A stretch of 29,418 bases of DNA from AP-16 sp036395835 (GTDB lineage: Bacteria > Pseudomonadota > Alphaproteobacteria > Rhizobiales > Xanthobacteraceae): the NCBI GenBank assembly GCA_036395835.1, contig DASWCW010000128.1, positions 1 through 29,418 of the forward strand, read 5' to 3'. The first letter of the stretch is position 1, and each line of letters opens with the position of its first letter. Both the position numbers and the translations under genes were made by a program. The notes below the pieces were generated by a model. That model saw only the letters and a list, made by a program, of their open reading frames with translations, searched no databases and had not been told where the DNA came from. Positions 14,909-22,202 of this stretch are shown piece by piece.

Positions 14909-15825
14909 TCTTCATGGGCACGTCCGAATTCGCGGTCCCCACGCTCCTCGAGATCGTCGGGCGCGGCCACGAGGTTGCGGCGGTCTACACGGCGGCGCCC
15001 AAGCCCGCCGGCCGCGGTCTGGAGCCAAGACCGAGCGCGGTCGAGCGCGAGGCGCGGCGTTTCGGCCTGCCGATATCGACCCCGCAGACATTGCGGACGC
15101 CGGGAGCGGCGGAAGGGTTTCGCGCCCATAGCGCCGAGGCGGCGGTCGTGGTCGCCTATGGCCTGATCCTTCCGAAATCGATCCTGGAAGCGGTGCCGCT
15201 CGGCTGTTTCAATCTGCATGCTTCGCTGCTGCCGCGCTGGCGGGGCGCCGCGCCGATCAACCGCGCCATCATGGCCGGAAACGCCGAGACGGGCGTCACA
15301 TTGATGCGGATGGATGAGGGCCTCGACACCGGTCCCATCGCCATGGCCGAACGGGTGCCGATCGGGCCCGATATGACCGCGGGCGAGCTGCATGACGTGC
15401 TGGCGCGGCTCGGCGCCGACCTGATGGTGCGCGCGCTGGGCGGGCTCGAGCGCGGTACGCTGCAGCTGACGCCGCAGCCCGCAATCGGCGTTAGCGTGGC
15501 GCCCAAGATCGAGAACCGCGAGACCCGCATCGAGTGGGCGCGGCCGTGGAAGGCCGTGCACGATCATTGCCGCGGCCTATCGCCGGTTCCGGGCGCCTGG
15601 TTCTGGCTGAAGCCAGCCGGCGAGCCGCTGCGGATCAAGGTGCTGCGCACGACGCGAGGCGAGGGCCGGGGCCCGCCCGGGACTCTGTTGAGCGGGCGTT
15701 TCGACGTGGCCTGCGCGGACGCTGCGGTGCGGATCGTCGAGCTGCAGCGCGCGGGCCGGCAGCCGATGCGCGCGGAGGAGTTTTTGCGCGGAATGAAAAT
15801 CGCGCCGGGCACGAAGTTCGGGTGA
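14899..15825 (+). CDS. fmt: Methionyl-tRNA formyltransferase
   Basis: A 308-aa enzyme of normal length. It starts MRLIFMGTSEFAVPTLLEIV, and contains the formyl-tetrahydrofolate binding and catalytic segment FNLHASLLPRWRGAAPI and the MDEGLDTGPIAM motif. A C-terminal OB-like tRNA-binding domain from about residue 205 ends REFLRGMKIAPGTKFG-like (EEFLRGMKIAPGTKFG). It formylates initiator Met-tRNA using 10-formyl-THF. ATG at 14899 is chosen; the longer open frame from 14782 only reads through the antitoxin tail in another frame. GGAG lies about 12 bases upstream. truA follows after seven bases. Confidence 0.97.
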   Translation: MRLIFMGTSEFAVPTLLEIVGRGHEVAAVYTAAPKPAGRGLEPRPSAVEREARRFGLPISTPQTLRTPGAAEGFRAHSAEAAVVVAYGLILPKSILEAVPLGCFNLHASLLPRWRGAAPINRAIMAGNAETGVTLMRMDEGLDTGPIAMAERVPIGPDMTAGELHDVLARLGADLMVRALGGLERGTLQLTPQPAIGVSVAPKIENRETRIEWARPWKAVHDHCRGLSPVPGAWFWLKPAGEPLRIKVLRTTRGEGRGPPGTLLSGRFDVACADAAVRIVELQRAGRQPMRAEEFLRGMKIAPGTKFG

Positions 15826-15832
15826 GGCGGAA

Positions 15833-16570
15833 ATGCCCCGCCTCAAGCTGGTGATCGAATATGACGGCACGCCTTTCGTCGGCTGGCAGCTGCAGGCGGG
15901 CGGACCGTCGGTGCAAGGGCTGATCGCCGAGGCGATCGCGGCGTTCTCGGGCGAGCGCGTCGCCGTCTTCGGCGCCGGCCGCACCGACGCCGGCGTTCAC
16001 GCGCTCGGCCAGGTCGCGCATTTCGATCTTACGCGCGACTGGCGCGCCGACCGGGTGCGCGACGCGCTCAACGCGCGGCTGCGCCCGCAGCTGATCGCGG
16101 TGCTCTCGGCCGAAAAGGTCGATGCCGGTTTCGATGCGCGATTTTCGGCGAAGCGGCGGCATTATCTCTATCGCATCATCAATCGCCGGGCGGATCTCGC
16201 GCTCGAGCGCAACCGCGCCTGGCGCGTGCCGCGGCGGCTCGATGCGGCGGCGATGCACGAGGCCGCGCAGGCGCTGGTGGGGCGCCACGACTTCACCACC
16301 TTCCGGGCCGCCGAATGCCAGGCCAAGTCGCCGGTCAAGACGCTGGATCTTTTCGCGGTGGAACGCTCGGGCGAGGAGATCCGCATTTCCGCCTCGGCGC
16401 GCTCGTTCCTGCACCATCAGGTGCGCTCGATGGTGGGCTCGCTGGTGCTGGTGGGCGAGGGCAAATGGAGCGCGAAACATCTTGCCGCCGCGCTCGCCGC
16501 GCGCTCGCGCGGCGCCTGCGGCCCCGTCGCCCCGCCCGAGGGCCTGTATTTGGTCAGCGTGGAGTATTGA
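15833..16570 (+). CDS. truA: tRNA pseudouridine(38-40) synthase TruA
   Basis: A 245-aa protein of family length. The catalytic Asp is in GRTDAGVHALGQVAHF (about residues 49-64). Other hallmarks are LVIEYDGTPFVGWQLQ at the start, FSAKRRHYLYRI in the middle and FLHHQVRSMVGSLVLVG near the end. It converts uridines 38-40 of the tRNA anticodon arm to pseudouridine. It is cotranscribed with fmt (seven-base gap). Its 3' end faces that of dapE, with a 191-base spacer filled by a hairpin cluster that may serve as a two-way terminator. Confidence 0.97.
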   Translation: MPRLKLVIEYDGTPFVGWQLQAGGPSVQGLIAEAIAAFSGERVAVFGAGRTDAGVHALGQVAHFDLTRDWRADRVRDALNARLRPQLIAVLSAEKVDAGFDARFSAKRRHYLYRIINRRADLALERNRAWRVPRRLDAAAMHEAAQALVGRHDFTTFRAAECQAKSPVKTLDLFAVERSGEEIRISASARSFLHHQVRSMVGSLVLVGEGKWSAKHLAAALAARSRGACGPVAPPEGLYLVSVEY

Positions 16571-16590
16571 TGGGAGTGCCGGCAGCGCGT

Positions 16591-16757
16591 TTTACCTCCC
16601 CGCGAGGGGAGGCAAAGGCGGCCTTCCGGCCGCCGTTTGAACAACGCCGACGCGAAGCGTCGGTTATGGAGCGTCGCAAGACGCGAGACGGTTGGGGCGC
16701 TTAAATCCCCACCCCGCCGCTCGCTGCGCGAGCGGCGACCCTCCCCTTCGGGGAGGG
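16591..16757. repeat. Mosaic palindromic intergenic element (six hairpins)
   Basis: Six perfect stem-loops follow one another. They are CCTCCCC/GGGGAGG (16595-16612), GGCGGCC/GGCCGCC (16617-16634), CCGACGC/GCGTCGG (16647-16663), GCGTC/GACGC (16671-16684), a 10-base stem CGCCGCTCGC/GCGAGCGGCG (16715-16737), and CCCTCCCC/GGGGAGGG (16739-16757). The first and last hairpins are near-copies of each other, so the element has related ends. The layout is like the dispersed palindromic elements I recall from Bradyrhizobium-type genomes (RIME/REP-like), probably non-autonomous. It fills the space between convergent truA and dapE and could end transcription or stabilise mRNA ends on both sides. Confidence 0.8.
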
Positions 16758-16761
16758 ACAA

Positions 16762-17919
16762 TCACCCGAAATATTTTTCGAGCACGCGCCGGTAGATCGC
16801 GGTGAGTGCCTCGAGGTCCGCGATCGCGACCCGCTCGTCGATCTGATGCGCGGTCCGGCCGACGAGCCCGAGCTCCACCACCGGACAATAGTCCTTGATG
16901 AACCGGGCGTCGGACGTACCGCCCGCGGTGGAACGTGCCGGTTCATGCCCGGTGATCTCGGCGACCGCGCCCGCGACCAGATCGACGAACGGCCCCGGCT
17001 TGGTCAGGAACACGTCGGAATTCGAAGGCTCGAACTCCAGCCGCCAGCGTAGCTTCCCGGCCGCTGCTTCGCGACATCGCGCCTCGATGAGCCGCTCGAG
17101 CTTTGCCGGCGTGTGGCGATCGTTGAAACGGATGTTGAACCGCGCGCGCGCCTCGGCCGGGATCAGGTTCACGGTGCGATTGCCGACGTCGACCGAGGTG
17201 AACTCGAGGTTCGACGCATCGAAATGCTCGTTGCCCTGATCGAGCGGCTGCGCCATCAGTGCGCTCATCAGCGTGAGGAGCCCGCGGATCGGATTTTCGG
17301 CGAGCTGCGGGGAAGCGACGTGGCCCTGCTTGCCGGACACGATCAGCACGCCGTTGAGCGAGCCGCGCCGGCCGATCTTGATGGTGTCGCCTACTCGGGC
17401 GGCGCTCGTCGGCTCGCCGACGAGGGCATGATCGAACCGGATTCCGCGCTCGGCCGCCCAGCGCAGCAGCTTCACGGTGCCGTTGATCGCCACGCTTTCC
17501 TCATCTCCGGTGATCAGCAGCGAAATCGAGCCGCGCGGCTGGCCCGTGCGCGCGCCGACGTAATCCAATGCGGCAGCCACGAAGCAGGCGATGGCGCCCT
17601 TCATGTCGACCGCGCCGCGGCCGAACAGCTCGCCGTCCGCGATCTCGGCCGCGAACGGCGGATGCGACCAGGCGGATTCCTCGCCCGGCGCCACCACGTC
17701 GGTGTGCCCCGCGAACGCCAGATGTTTTTCCCCTTGGCCGATGCGCGCGTAAAGATTGAGGACGTCGGCGGCTCCGGGTTCCGAGAACGTCAGCGTCTCC
17801 ACGGCGAAGCCGGAGGATCGCAGCAGAGGAGCCAGCACGTCGGGCGTCCCGCCGTCGGCGGGCGTCACTGAGCGGCAGCGGATCAAGTCCCGGGCGATCG
17901 CGACCGGATCGGTGCTCAT
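16762..17919 (-). CDS. dapE: Succinyl-diaminopimelate desuccinylase
   Basis: A 385-aa M20-family metallohydrolase. It starts MSTDPVAIARDLIRCRSVTP, with the metal-binding AFAGHTDVVAPG, FGRGAVDMKG and the catalytic ITGDEES. The lid/dimer domain includes GKQGHVASPQLAENPI, and the C-terminus contains STAGGTSDARFI and the final metal His in GLVGRTAHQIDERV. It releases succinate from N-succinyl-LL-diaminopimelate in the lysine and peptidoglycan pathway, acting two steps after DapD. ATG at 17919 has GGAGG seven to eleven bases upstream, which favours it over the in-frame ATG at 17943. It follows the DUF805 gene by 20 bases, and dapD lies one gene further upstream. Confidence 0.96.
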   Translation of the reverse strand: MSTDPVAIARDLIRCRSVTPADGGTPDVLAPLLRSSGFAVETLTFSEPGAADVLNLYARIGQGEKHLAFAGHTDVVAPGEESAWSHPPFAAEIADGELFGRGAVDMKGAIACFVAAALDYVGARTGQPRGSISLLITGDEESVAINGTVKLLRWAAERGIRFDHALVGEPTSAARVGDTIKIGRRGSLNGVLIVSGKQGHVASPQLAENPIRGLLTLMSALMAQPLDQGNEHFDASNLEFTSVDVGNRTVNLIPAEARARFNIRFNDRHTPAKLERLIEARCREAAAGKLRWRLEFEPSNSDVFLTKPGPFVDLVAGAVAEITGHEPARSTAGGTSDARFIKDYCPVVELGLVGRTAHQIDERVAIADLEALTAIYRRVLEKYFG

Positions 17920-17939
17920 CTGCGCGCCTCCGCTCGCGA

Positions 17940-18383
17940 TCATTCCAACGGATCGGGGCCGTATCGGTTCAAGCCGCGTGTTCCGCGCAAGAAGCCGAGC
18001 TCGACCAACGCCCAGATGCCGATTACGAGCGCAATCAGGCCGCACACGATCTGAGCCCCGACATTCCCGATATCGGCGGCGGCTTGGCCCGCGCCGCTGA
18101 AGAGCGCCGGCAGCACATAGAACAGCAGCAGCCACCAGCCGCTCTTGTCGCGATCGTGCAGCCGCTTCATGCCGATCGCAATCGAACCGATGAACAGCAC
18201 GATGAACCATACCAGCGCGACGATCGCGTACGCGATGGCCGCGGCGGGCGCCGGGTTGGGCACCAACAAGGCTGCAATTCCAGCCAGGATCAGAACGGAG
18301 ACGAGATAGATCACGAAAAACAGCCAATACCTGGCGCGGTTGATCCGCCCGCTGAAGCTGAACAACAATTCGGTCCAATTCAT
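17940..18383 (-). CDS. DUF805 family membrane protein
   Basis: A 147-aa protein with the DUF805 signature: SFSGRINRARYWLFF near the N-terminus and the IGMKRLHDRDKSGWW motif in the middle, with three to four hydrophobic segments (about 20-42, 48-72, 85-100 and 108-130). The end RGTRGLNRYGPDPLE is also typical ('G..G.N.YGPDP'). DUF805 proteins are inner-membrane proteins of unknown function. It sits between dapD (13 bases upstream) and dapE (20 bases downstream) on one strand, so it is probably cotranscribed with the lysine genes. No role in that pathway is known to me. GAGG precedes the ATG. Confidence 0.93.
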   Translation of the reverse strand: MNWTELLFSFSGRINRARYWLFFVIYLVSVLILAGIAALLVPNPAPAAAIAYAIVALVWFIVLFIGSIAIGMKRLHDRDKSGWWLLLFYVLPALFSGAGQAAADIGNVGAQIVCGLIALVIGIWALVELGFLRGTRGLNRYGPDPLE

Positions 18384-18396
18384 CGTCTGGCCTCGG

Positions 18397-19245
18397 TCAA
18401 TCCCGCAGCAGCTCGTTGATCGAGGTCTTGGCGCGCGTCTGCGCGTCGACCCGCTTGACGATGACGGCGCAATACAGTCCCAGGCCCGGCATGTTGCTGC
18501 CCTTGATCGGCTTGCCCTCGATCGTGCCCGGCACCACCACCGAGTACGGCGGCACCTCGCCCTGAAAGATCTTTCCGGTGTCGCGGTCGACGATCTTCGT
18601 CGAGGCGCCGAGGAACACTCCCATGGCGAGCACCGCTCCCTCGCGCACGATCACGCCTTCCGCGACTTCGGCGCGGGCCCCGACGAAGCAATTGTCCTCG
18701 ATGATGACCGGCTCCGCCTGCAGCGGCTCGAGCACGCCGCCGATGCCGGCCCCCCCCGAGATATGACAATTCTTCCCGACCTGCGCGCAGGAGCCGACCG
18801 TCGCCCAGGTGTCGATCATGGTTCCGGCATCGACGCGGGCGCCGACGTTGACGAAGCACGGCATCAGCACCACGCCCGGCGCGATGAAGGCGGAGCGCCG
18901 CACGACGCAGCTCGGCACTGCCCGAAACCCCGCCTCCCGGAACCGCTGCTCGGTCCAGCCCAGAAATTTCGACGGCACCTTGTCCCACCAGCCCGAGCCG
19001 CCGGGGCCGCCGTCGATCCGCGTCATGTCATTGAGCCGGAACGAGAGCAGCACCGCCTTCTTGAGCCACTGGTGAACGCGCCAGCTGCCGTCTCCGCGCT
19101 TCTCCGCGACGCGCGCCTCGCCGCGATCGAGCAGATCGAGCGCGTGCTCCACCGCCTCGCGCACCGCGCCTTTGGTATTCGGTCCGATACCGTCGCGGGC
19201 CTCAAACGCCGCATCGATGGTCTTTGCAAGCTCGCCGTGCGGCAT
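18397..19245 (-). CDS. dapD: 2,3,4,5-tetrahydropyridine-2,6-dicarboxylate N-succinyltransferase
   Basis: A 282-aa protein of standard length. The N-terminal helical domain carries DAAFEARDGIGPNTKGAVRE and WLKKAVLLSFRLNDM. A left-handed beta helix of hexapeptide repeats follows (APGVVLMPCFVNVGARVDAG, then TMIDTWATVGSCAQVGKNCH, ISGGAGIGGVLEPLQ), and the C-terminus has GVFLGASTKIVDR. It uses succinyl-CoA to make N-succinyl-2-amino-6-oxopimelate in lysine/DAP synthesis, acting as a trimer. ATG at 19245 fits the family start. A weak ribosome binding site precedes it. The upstream HAD gene, because of a frameshift, has a frame that runs 223 bases into dapD in another phase. Confidence 0.96.
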   Translation of the reverse strand: MPHGELAKTIDAAFEARDGIGPNTKGAVREAVEHALDLLDRGEARVAEKRGDGSWRVHQWLKKAVLLSFRLNDMTRIDGGPGGSGWWDKVPSKFLGWTEQRFREAGFRAVPSCVVRRSAFIAPGVVLMPCFVNVGARVDAGTMIDTWATVGSCAQVGKNCHISGGAGIGGVLEPLQAEPVIIEDNCFVGARAEVAEGVIVREGAVLAMGVFLGASTKIVDRDTGKIFQGEVPPYSVVVPGTIEGKPIKGSNMPGLGLYCAVIVKRVDAQTRAKTSINELLRD

Positions 19246-19302
19246 CCGTCGGTCCTGATTGCTGCGCGTTGGGCGGGTTTGTCGGGGCAGCGGCAGATGA
19301 AG

Positions 19303-20039
19303 TCAAGCGGGCGGCCGGTCGGCCGACGGCGCGAGCTCCGCGGCGATCCGTTGCAGGAATCCGGTGAGATCGTCGGTGACGTGATCGACGTGCGGAGCGT
19401 CGCGGCCCTCGAGCTCCCAATCCTGATCACCGCGCGCGTGCCCGCCGGCAGCACCAGCACGGTGGTCATCCCGAGCGCGTGCGGAACGGCGAGGTTGCGC
19501 GCGAGATCCTCGAACATGGCGGCGCGGGCCGGATCGACCGCGTGCGCGGCGAGGAATCGTTCGTAGGTCTGCGGCTGCGGCTTGGGCTCGAGCTCGGCGG
19601 CGACGATGTCGAATACGCCGTCGAAATGCCGGTGGATGGCGAGCCGCTGCATCACCTGGTCGGCGTGCTTGCGGGTGCCGTTGGTCAGGATCAGCTTGCG
19701 GCCCCTGAGCTGCTCGATCGCGGCCCCGAGCGCCGGGTTGGGCTCGAGCGGCGAATGGTCAATCGCATGCACGAACTCCAAGAAATCGTCCGGATGCAGT
19801 CCGTGCTCCGTCATCAGCCCGCGCAGCGTGGTGCCATAGCGCCGGTAATAATCCTTCTGCACCCGGAACGCCTCCTCGGGGCCGACCTCGAGAAAATTGC
19901 CGATGAAATCCCGGATTCGTGCATCGACCTGCTGCCACAGATTCAGGTGATGCGGGTACAGCGTGTTGTCGAGATCGAACACCCAGGTCTCGACCCGAGC
20001 AAATCCGCGCGGGGCTTGCGGCTCAGCGGAAGCGGACAT
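19303..20039 (-). pseudogene. HAD-family pyrimidine 5'-nucleotidase, one-base frameshift near the C-terminus
   Basis: The frame begins MSASAEPQAPRGFARVETWV. It has HAD motif I (FDLDNTLYPHHLNLW), the helical cap, motif II (LILTNGTRKHADQV), motif III Lys (EPKPQPQTYERF) and motif IV (MFEDLARNL). This is the SDT1-like pyrimidine 5'-nucleotidase subgroup, which dephosphorylates nucleotides. After VLVLPAGTRAVI the expected continuation DWELEGRDAPHVDHVTDDLT, ending FLQRIAAELAPSADRPPA, is found one frame over, with a stop at 19303. The total is 737 bases, one short of 246 codons, so one base is missing near 19423. Left uncorrected, the frame runs on to 19023 inside dapD and gives a 338-aa product with a junk tail. 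All catalytic motifs precede the lesion, so this may be a sequencing error, a recent mutation or a still active protein. ATG at 20039 is preceded by an in-frame GTG. Confidence 0.85.
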
Positions 20040-20093
20040 CACGCCCTCGGTCGTAGGCCCGGCTCGATCGCATCGCGGCCAAGCTGCTGCCCT

Positions 20094-21215
20094 TTACGGC
20101 TCCTGGAACCGCACGATCGTGCCGCTGCCCTCGATTCTGGCGAAGCCGGTCGAAGCCAGGCCTTTGCCGAGGCAGTCGGCTTGATCATTGAGCTCGAAGC
20201 GAACGTCCCGGGTGCACAGAATGGTGCTGCCGCCCCACACCAACGATTTTCCGGCACGCATCACGACGCGTCCATCCTTGTCGACGGCTTCGCCAAAACT
20301 GTAAAGCCGCTGCGGCTCGCCGGAGATTTCGGGCTTGAGGCATTTGCCGGGTTCGACGCGGTACCAGCCGCGGGTGACGACGGCGCTGCCGTCCTCGATC
20401 CCGAGCGCCGCCATGACGGTATAGCCGGTGTCGTTGCACCAGGAAAACCTGGTACCGGCGGATTGCTGGACCGCCCCGACGAGGGCATCGAAAAAGCCGG
20501 GCTGCGTCGAAGCTTCGGCGGAAAGGCCGCGGTCCTTGAGGAATCGGGCGAGCGCGGCTTCGGTCTTCTTGCCGGGAACGCCGTCGATCGGATTGGCATC
20601 ATAGCCGGCCGCGACCAGCAGCCGCTGAATTCCGGCAAGTCGCGCCTGCTCGTCGCTGTAGTCGGCCTGCTCGGCAATATTGGCCGTCAATCCTTGTTCG
20701 CCTGGCGTCGGCTGAATGGCCGTGAAGCCCACGAGGCGCTGGCCCTTGCGGGCGACGCAGGAGCGCGCGCCCGCGATCACGAAATTGCCGTCGGCGACGC
20801 ACAGCTCCCCATGCGCCGCCTGCGCCGGCGGTGAAGAGCCGTAGAGGGCCAGCGCGCGGGCGTGCACATAGAGGTGCTCGGCCTCGAGAGTGCCCTGGAG
20901 CACGATCCGGCACTGGCCGGGCTCGACCCGAAACCAGCCGCGGCTCGCCGCGCTCCCCTTGTCCTCGAGCCCGAGCGCGAGGTCGAGGACATAGCTCGTT
21001 CGGTTGCACAGCCGCAGATCGGCGGAGGCCGGGGAGTGGAGTGCCGATAGCGCTGTGGCTGCCAGCACTGCCGATGCGGTTGTGCAAGCACGTCGCCGCT
21101 TGCTGCTCCCTCCCCCAGCCGAACTCGGGTGTTCCCGAGTTCGGCCATCGTATGATTGGTCCAAGTCGGAAACATCCGAATTGGACGTGGGGGAGGGATG
21201 GCGAACGGGGTGCAT
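20094..21215 (-). CDS. DUF1036 domain-containing protein, probably exported
   Basis: The protein holds two DUF1036 units: the first begins DLRLCNRTSYVLDLALGLED with SRGWFRVEPGQCRIVLQG, the second SWCNDTGYTVMAALGIEDGS with TRGWYRVEPGKCLKPEI. Between them is a peptidoglycan-binding-like segment (ARLAGIQRLLVAAGYDANPI, DGVPGKKTEAALARFLKDRG). DUF1036 has no firm function. The repeated paired cysteines suggest a periplasmic protein. A signal-like stretch (ACTTASAVLAATALSALHSP, then ASA) precedes the first unit, but its start codon is unclear. The nearest in-frame ATG is at 21215, giving 373 aa with an overlong n-region, and a 22-base hairpin at 21121-21142 lies inside that region. The real start may be a TTG in between, or the 5' end may be damaged. 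Neighbours argB and the HAD gene are on the same strand. Confidence 0.8.
   Translation of the reverse strand: MHPVRHPSPTSNSDVSDLDQSYDGRTREHPSSAGGGSSKRRRACTTASAVLAATALSALHSPASADLRLCNRTSYVLDLALGLEDKGSAASRGWFRVEPGQCRIVLQGTLEAEHLYVHARALALYGSSPPAQAAHGELCVADGNFVIAGARSCVARKGQRLVGFTAIQPTPGEQGLTANIAEQADYSDEQARLAGIQRLLVAAGYDANPIDGVPGKKTEAALARFLKDRGLSAEASTQPGFFDALVGAVQQSAGTRFSWCNDTGYTVMAALGIEDGSAVVTRGWYRVEPGKCLKPEISGEPQRLYSFGEAVDKDGRVVMRAGKSLVWGGSTILCTRDVRFELNDQADCLGKGLASTGFARIEGSGTIVRFQEP
21121..21142. repeat. Perfect hairpin at the 5' end of the DUF1036 gene
   Basis: GAACTCGGG (21121-21129) and CCCGAGTTC (21134-21142) are exact reverse complements around TGTT. In the gene's direction it lies between the candidate ATG and the signal-peptide-like codons. 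That position suits a leader structure or operator if translation really starts downstream of it. No T-run follows on the minus strand. Confidence 0.6.
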
Positions 21216-21256
21216 ATCTTGCTGATCACCGCCCTTTCGGAGCAAGCGGCGCAGGC

Positions 21257-22141
21257 TCATCGATGGATCAGCGTGCCCGCGCCGAGGTCGGTGAGCAGCT
21301 CCAACAGCACGGCATGCGGGACCTTTCCGTCCAAGATCACCACGCCGTCGACGCCTTGCTCGAGCGCCTCGACCGCGGTCTCCACCTTGGGGATCATGCC
21401 GCCGGAAATCGTGCCGTCCGCGATCAGGCGCCGCGCCTCGTCGACCGACAGCTCTTCGATCAGTTTCCGCGAGCGGTCGAGCACGCCCGGGACGTCGGTG
21501 AGCAGCAGCAGGCGCTTGGCCTTGAGCGCGCCCGCGATGGCGCCCGCGAAGGTGTCGGCATTCACGTTGAAGGTGCCGCCGTCCGCCGAGCTCGCGACCG
21601 GGGCCAGCACCGGAATGAGTTCGCGTCCGATGATCTGCTGCAGCACCCGGACATCGACCTTTTCCGGCTCGCCGACGAAGCCGAGGTCGACGATCCTCTC
21701 GATATTGGAATCCGGATCGACGATCCTGCGGCTCGCCTTGCGGGCGAGCACGAGGTTGCCGTCCTTGCCGCATAGCCCGACCGCGCGTCCGCCGGCTTCG
21801 TTGATATGCGCGACGATCTGCTTGTTGATGGATCCGGCCAGCACCATCTCCACGATCTCCACGGTCGCCGCATCGGTGATGCGCAGGCCGGCCGCGAACT
21901 CGGATCTGATGCCGAGCCTCGTGAGCATCGCCTGGATCTGCGGGCCGCCGCCGTGCACGACCACGGGATTGATCGCTGCCTGCTCGAGCAGGACGATGTC
22001 GCGGGCGAACGCGCGCGCGAGCTCCTCCTCGCCCATGGCGTGCCCGCCGTATTTCACGACGACGGTCTCGTTGTCGTAGCGCTGCATGTAGGGCAGCGCC
22101 TCGGACAGGATGCGGGCCTTGTCGACGGGGGTGGCCTTCAT
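21257..22141 (-). CDS. argB: Acetylglutamate kinase
   Basis: A 294-aa amino-acid kinase. Key features are VVVKYGGHAMGEEELARAFA near the start, the substrate-binding VVHGGGPQIQAML, and FAAGLRITDAATVEIVEMVL. Further on are the nucleotide-site segment LIPVLAPVASSADGGTFNVN followed by ADTFAGAIA, and the late GGMIPKVETAVEALEQGVDG. It phosphorylates N-acetylglutamate, the second step of arginine synthesis. The N-terminal extension before the kinase core (MKATPVDKARILSEALPYMQ) is the helix that in hexameric, arginine-sensitive enzymes mediates feedback inhibition, so inhibition by arginine is likely. ATG at 22141 is chosen over an open upstream extension. engB ends 61 bases upstream. Confidence 0.97.
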   Translation of the reverse strand: MKATPVDKARILSEALPYMQRYDNETVVVKYGGHAMGEEELARAFARDIVLLEQAAINPVVVHGGGPQIQAMLTRLGIRSEFAAGLRITDAATVEIVEMVLAGSINKQIVAHINEAGGRAVGLCGKDGNLVLARKASRRIVDPDSNIERIVDLGFVGEPEKVDVRVLQQIIGRELIPVLAPVASSADGGTFNVNADTFAGAIAGALKAKRLLLLTDVPGVLDRSRKLIEELSVDEARRLIADGTISGGMIPKVETAVEALEQGVDGVVILDGKVPHAVLLELLTDLGAGTLIHR

Positions 22142-22202
22142 GGGCGGGCTCACTGTGGCTGGCGTCGTTTTAGCGGTGCGCGCGCTCGCGCGGAAGGGGC
22201 GA

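Noticed and set aside
16591..16757. CRISPR-like array
   Set aside because: The hairpins differ from one another in sequence and spacing. There are no uniform direct repeats with unique spacers.
19023..19302. C-terminal 90 residues of the uncorrected HAD frame
   Set aside because: This is out-of-frame sequence after the one-base deletion. The family-like tail is in the other frame and ends at 19303.
21257..21773. 5' extension of the DUF1036 frame upstream into argB
   Set aside because: The upstream 180 codons are an out-of-phase reading of argB (same strand) and carry no family features.
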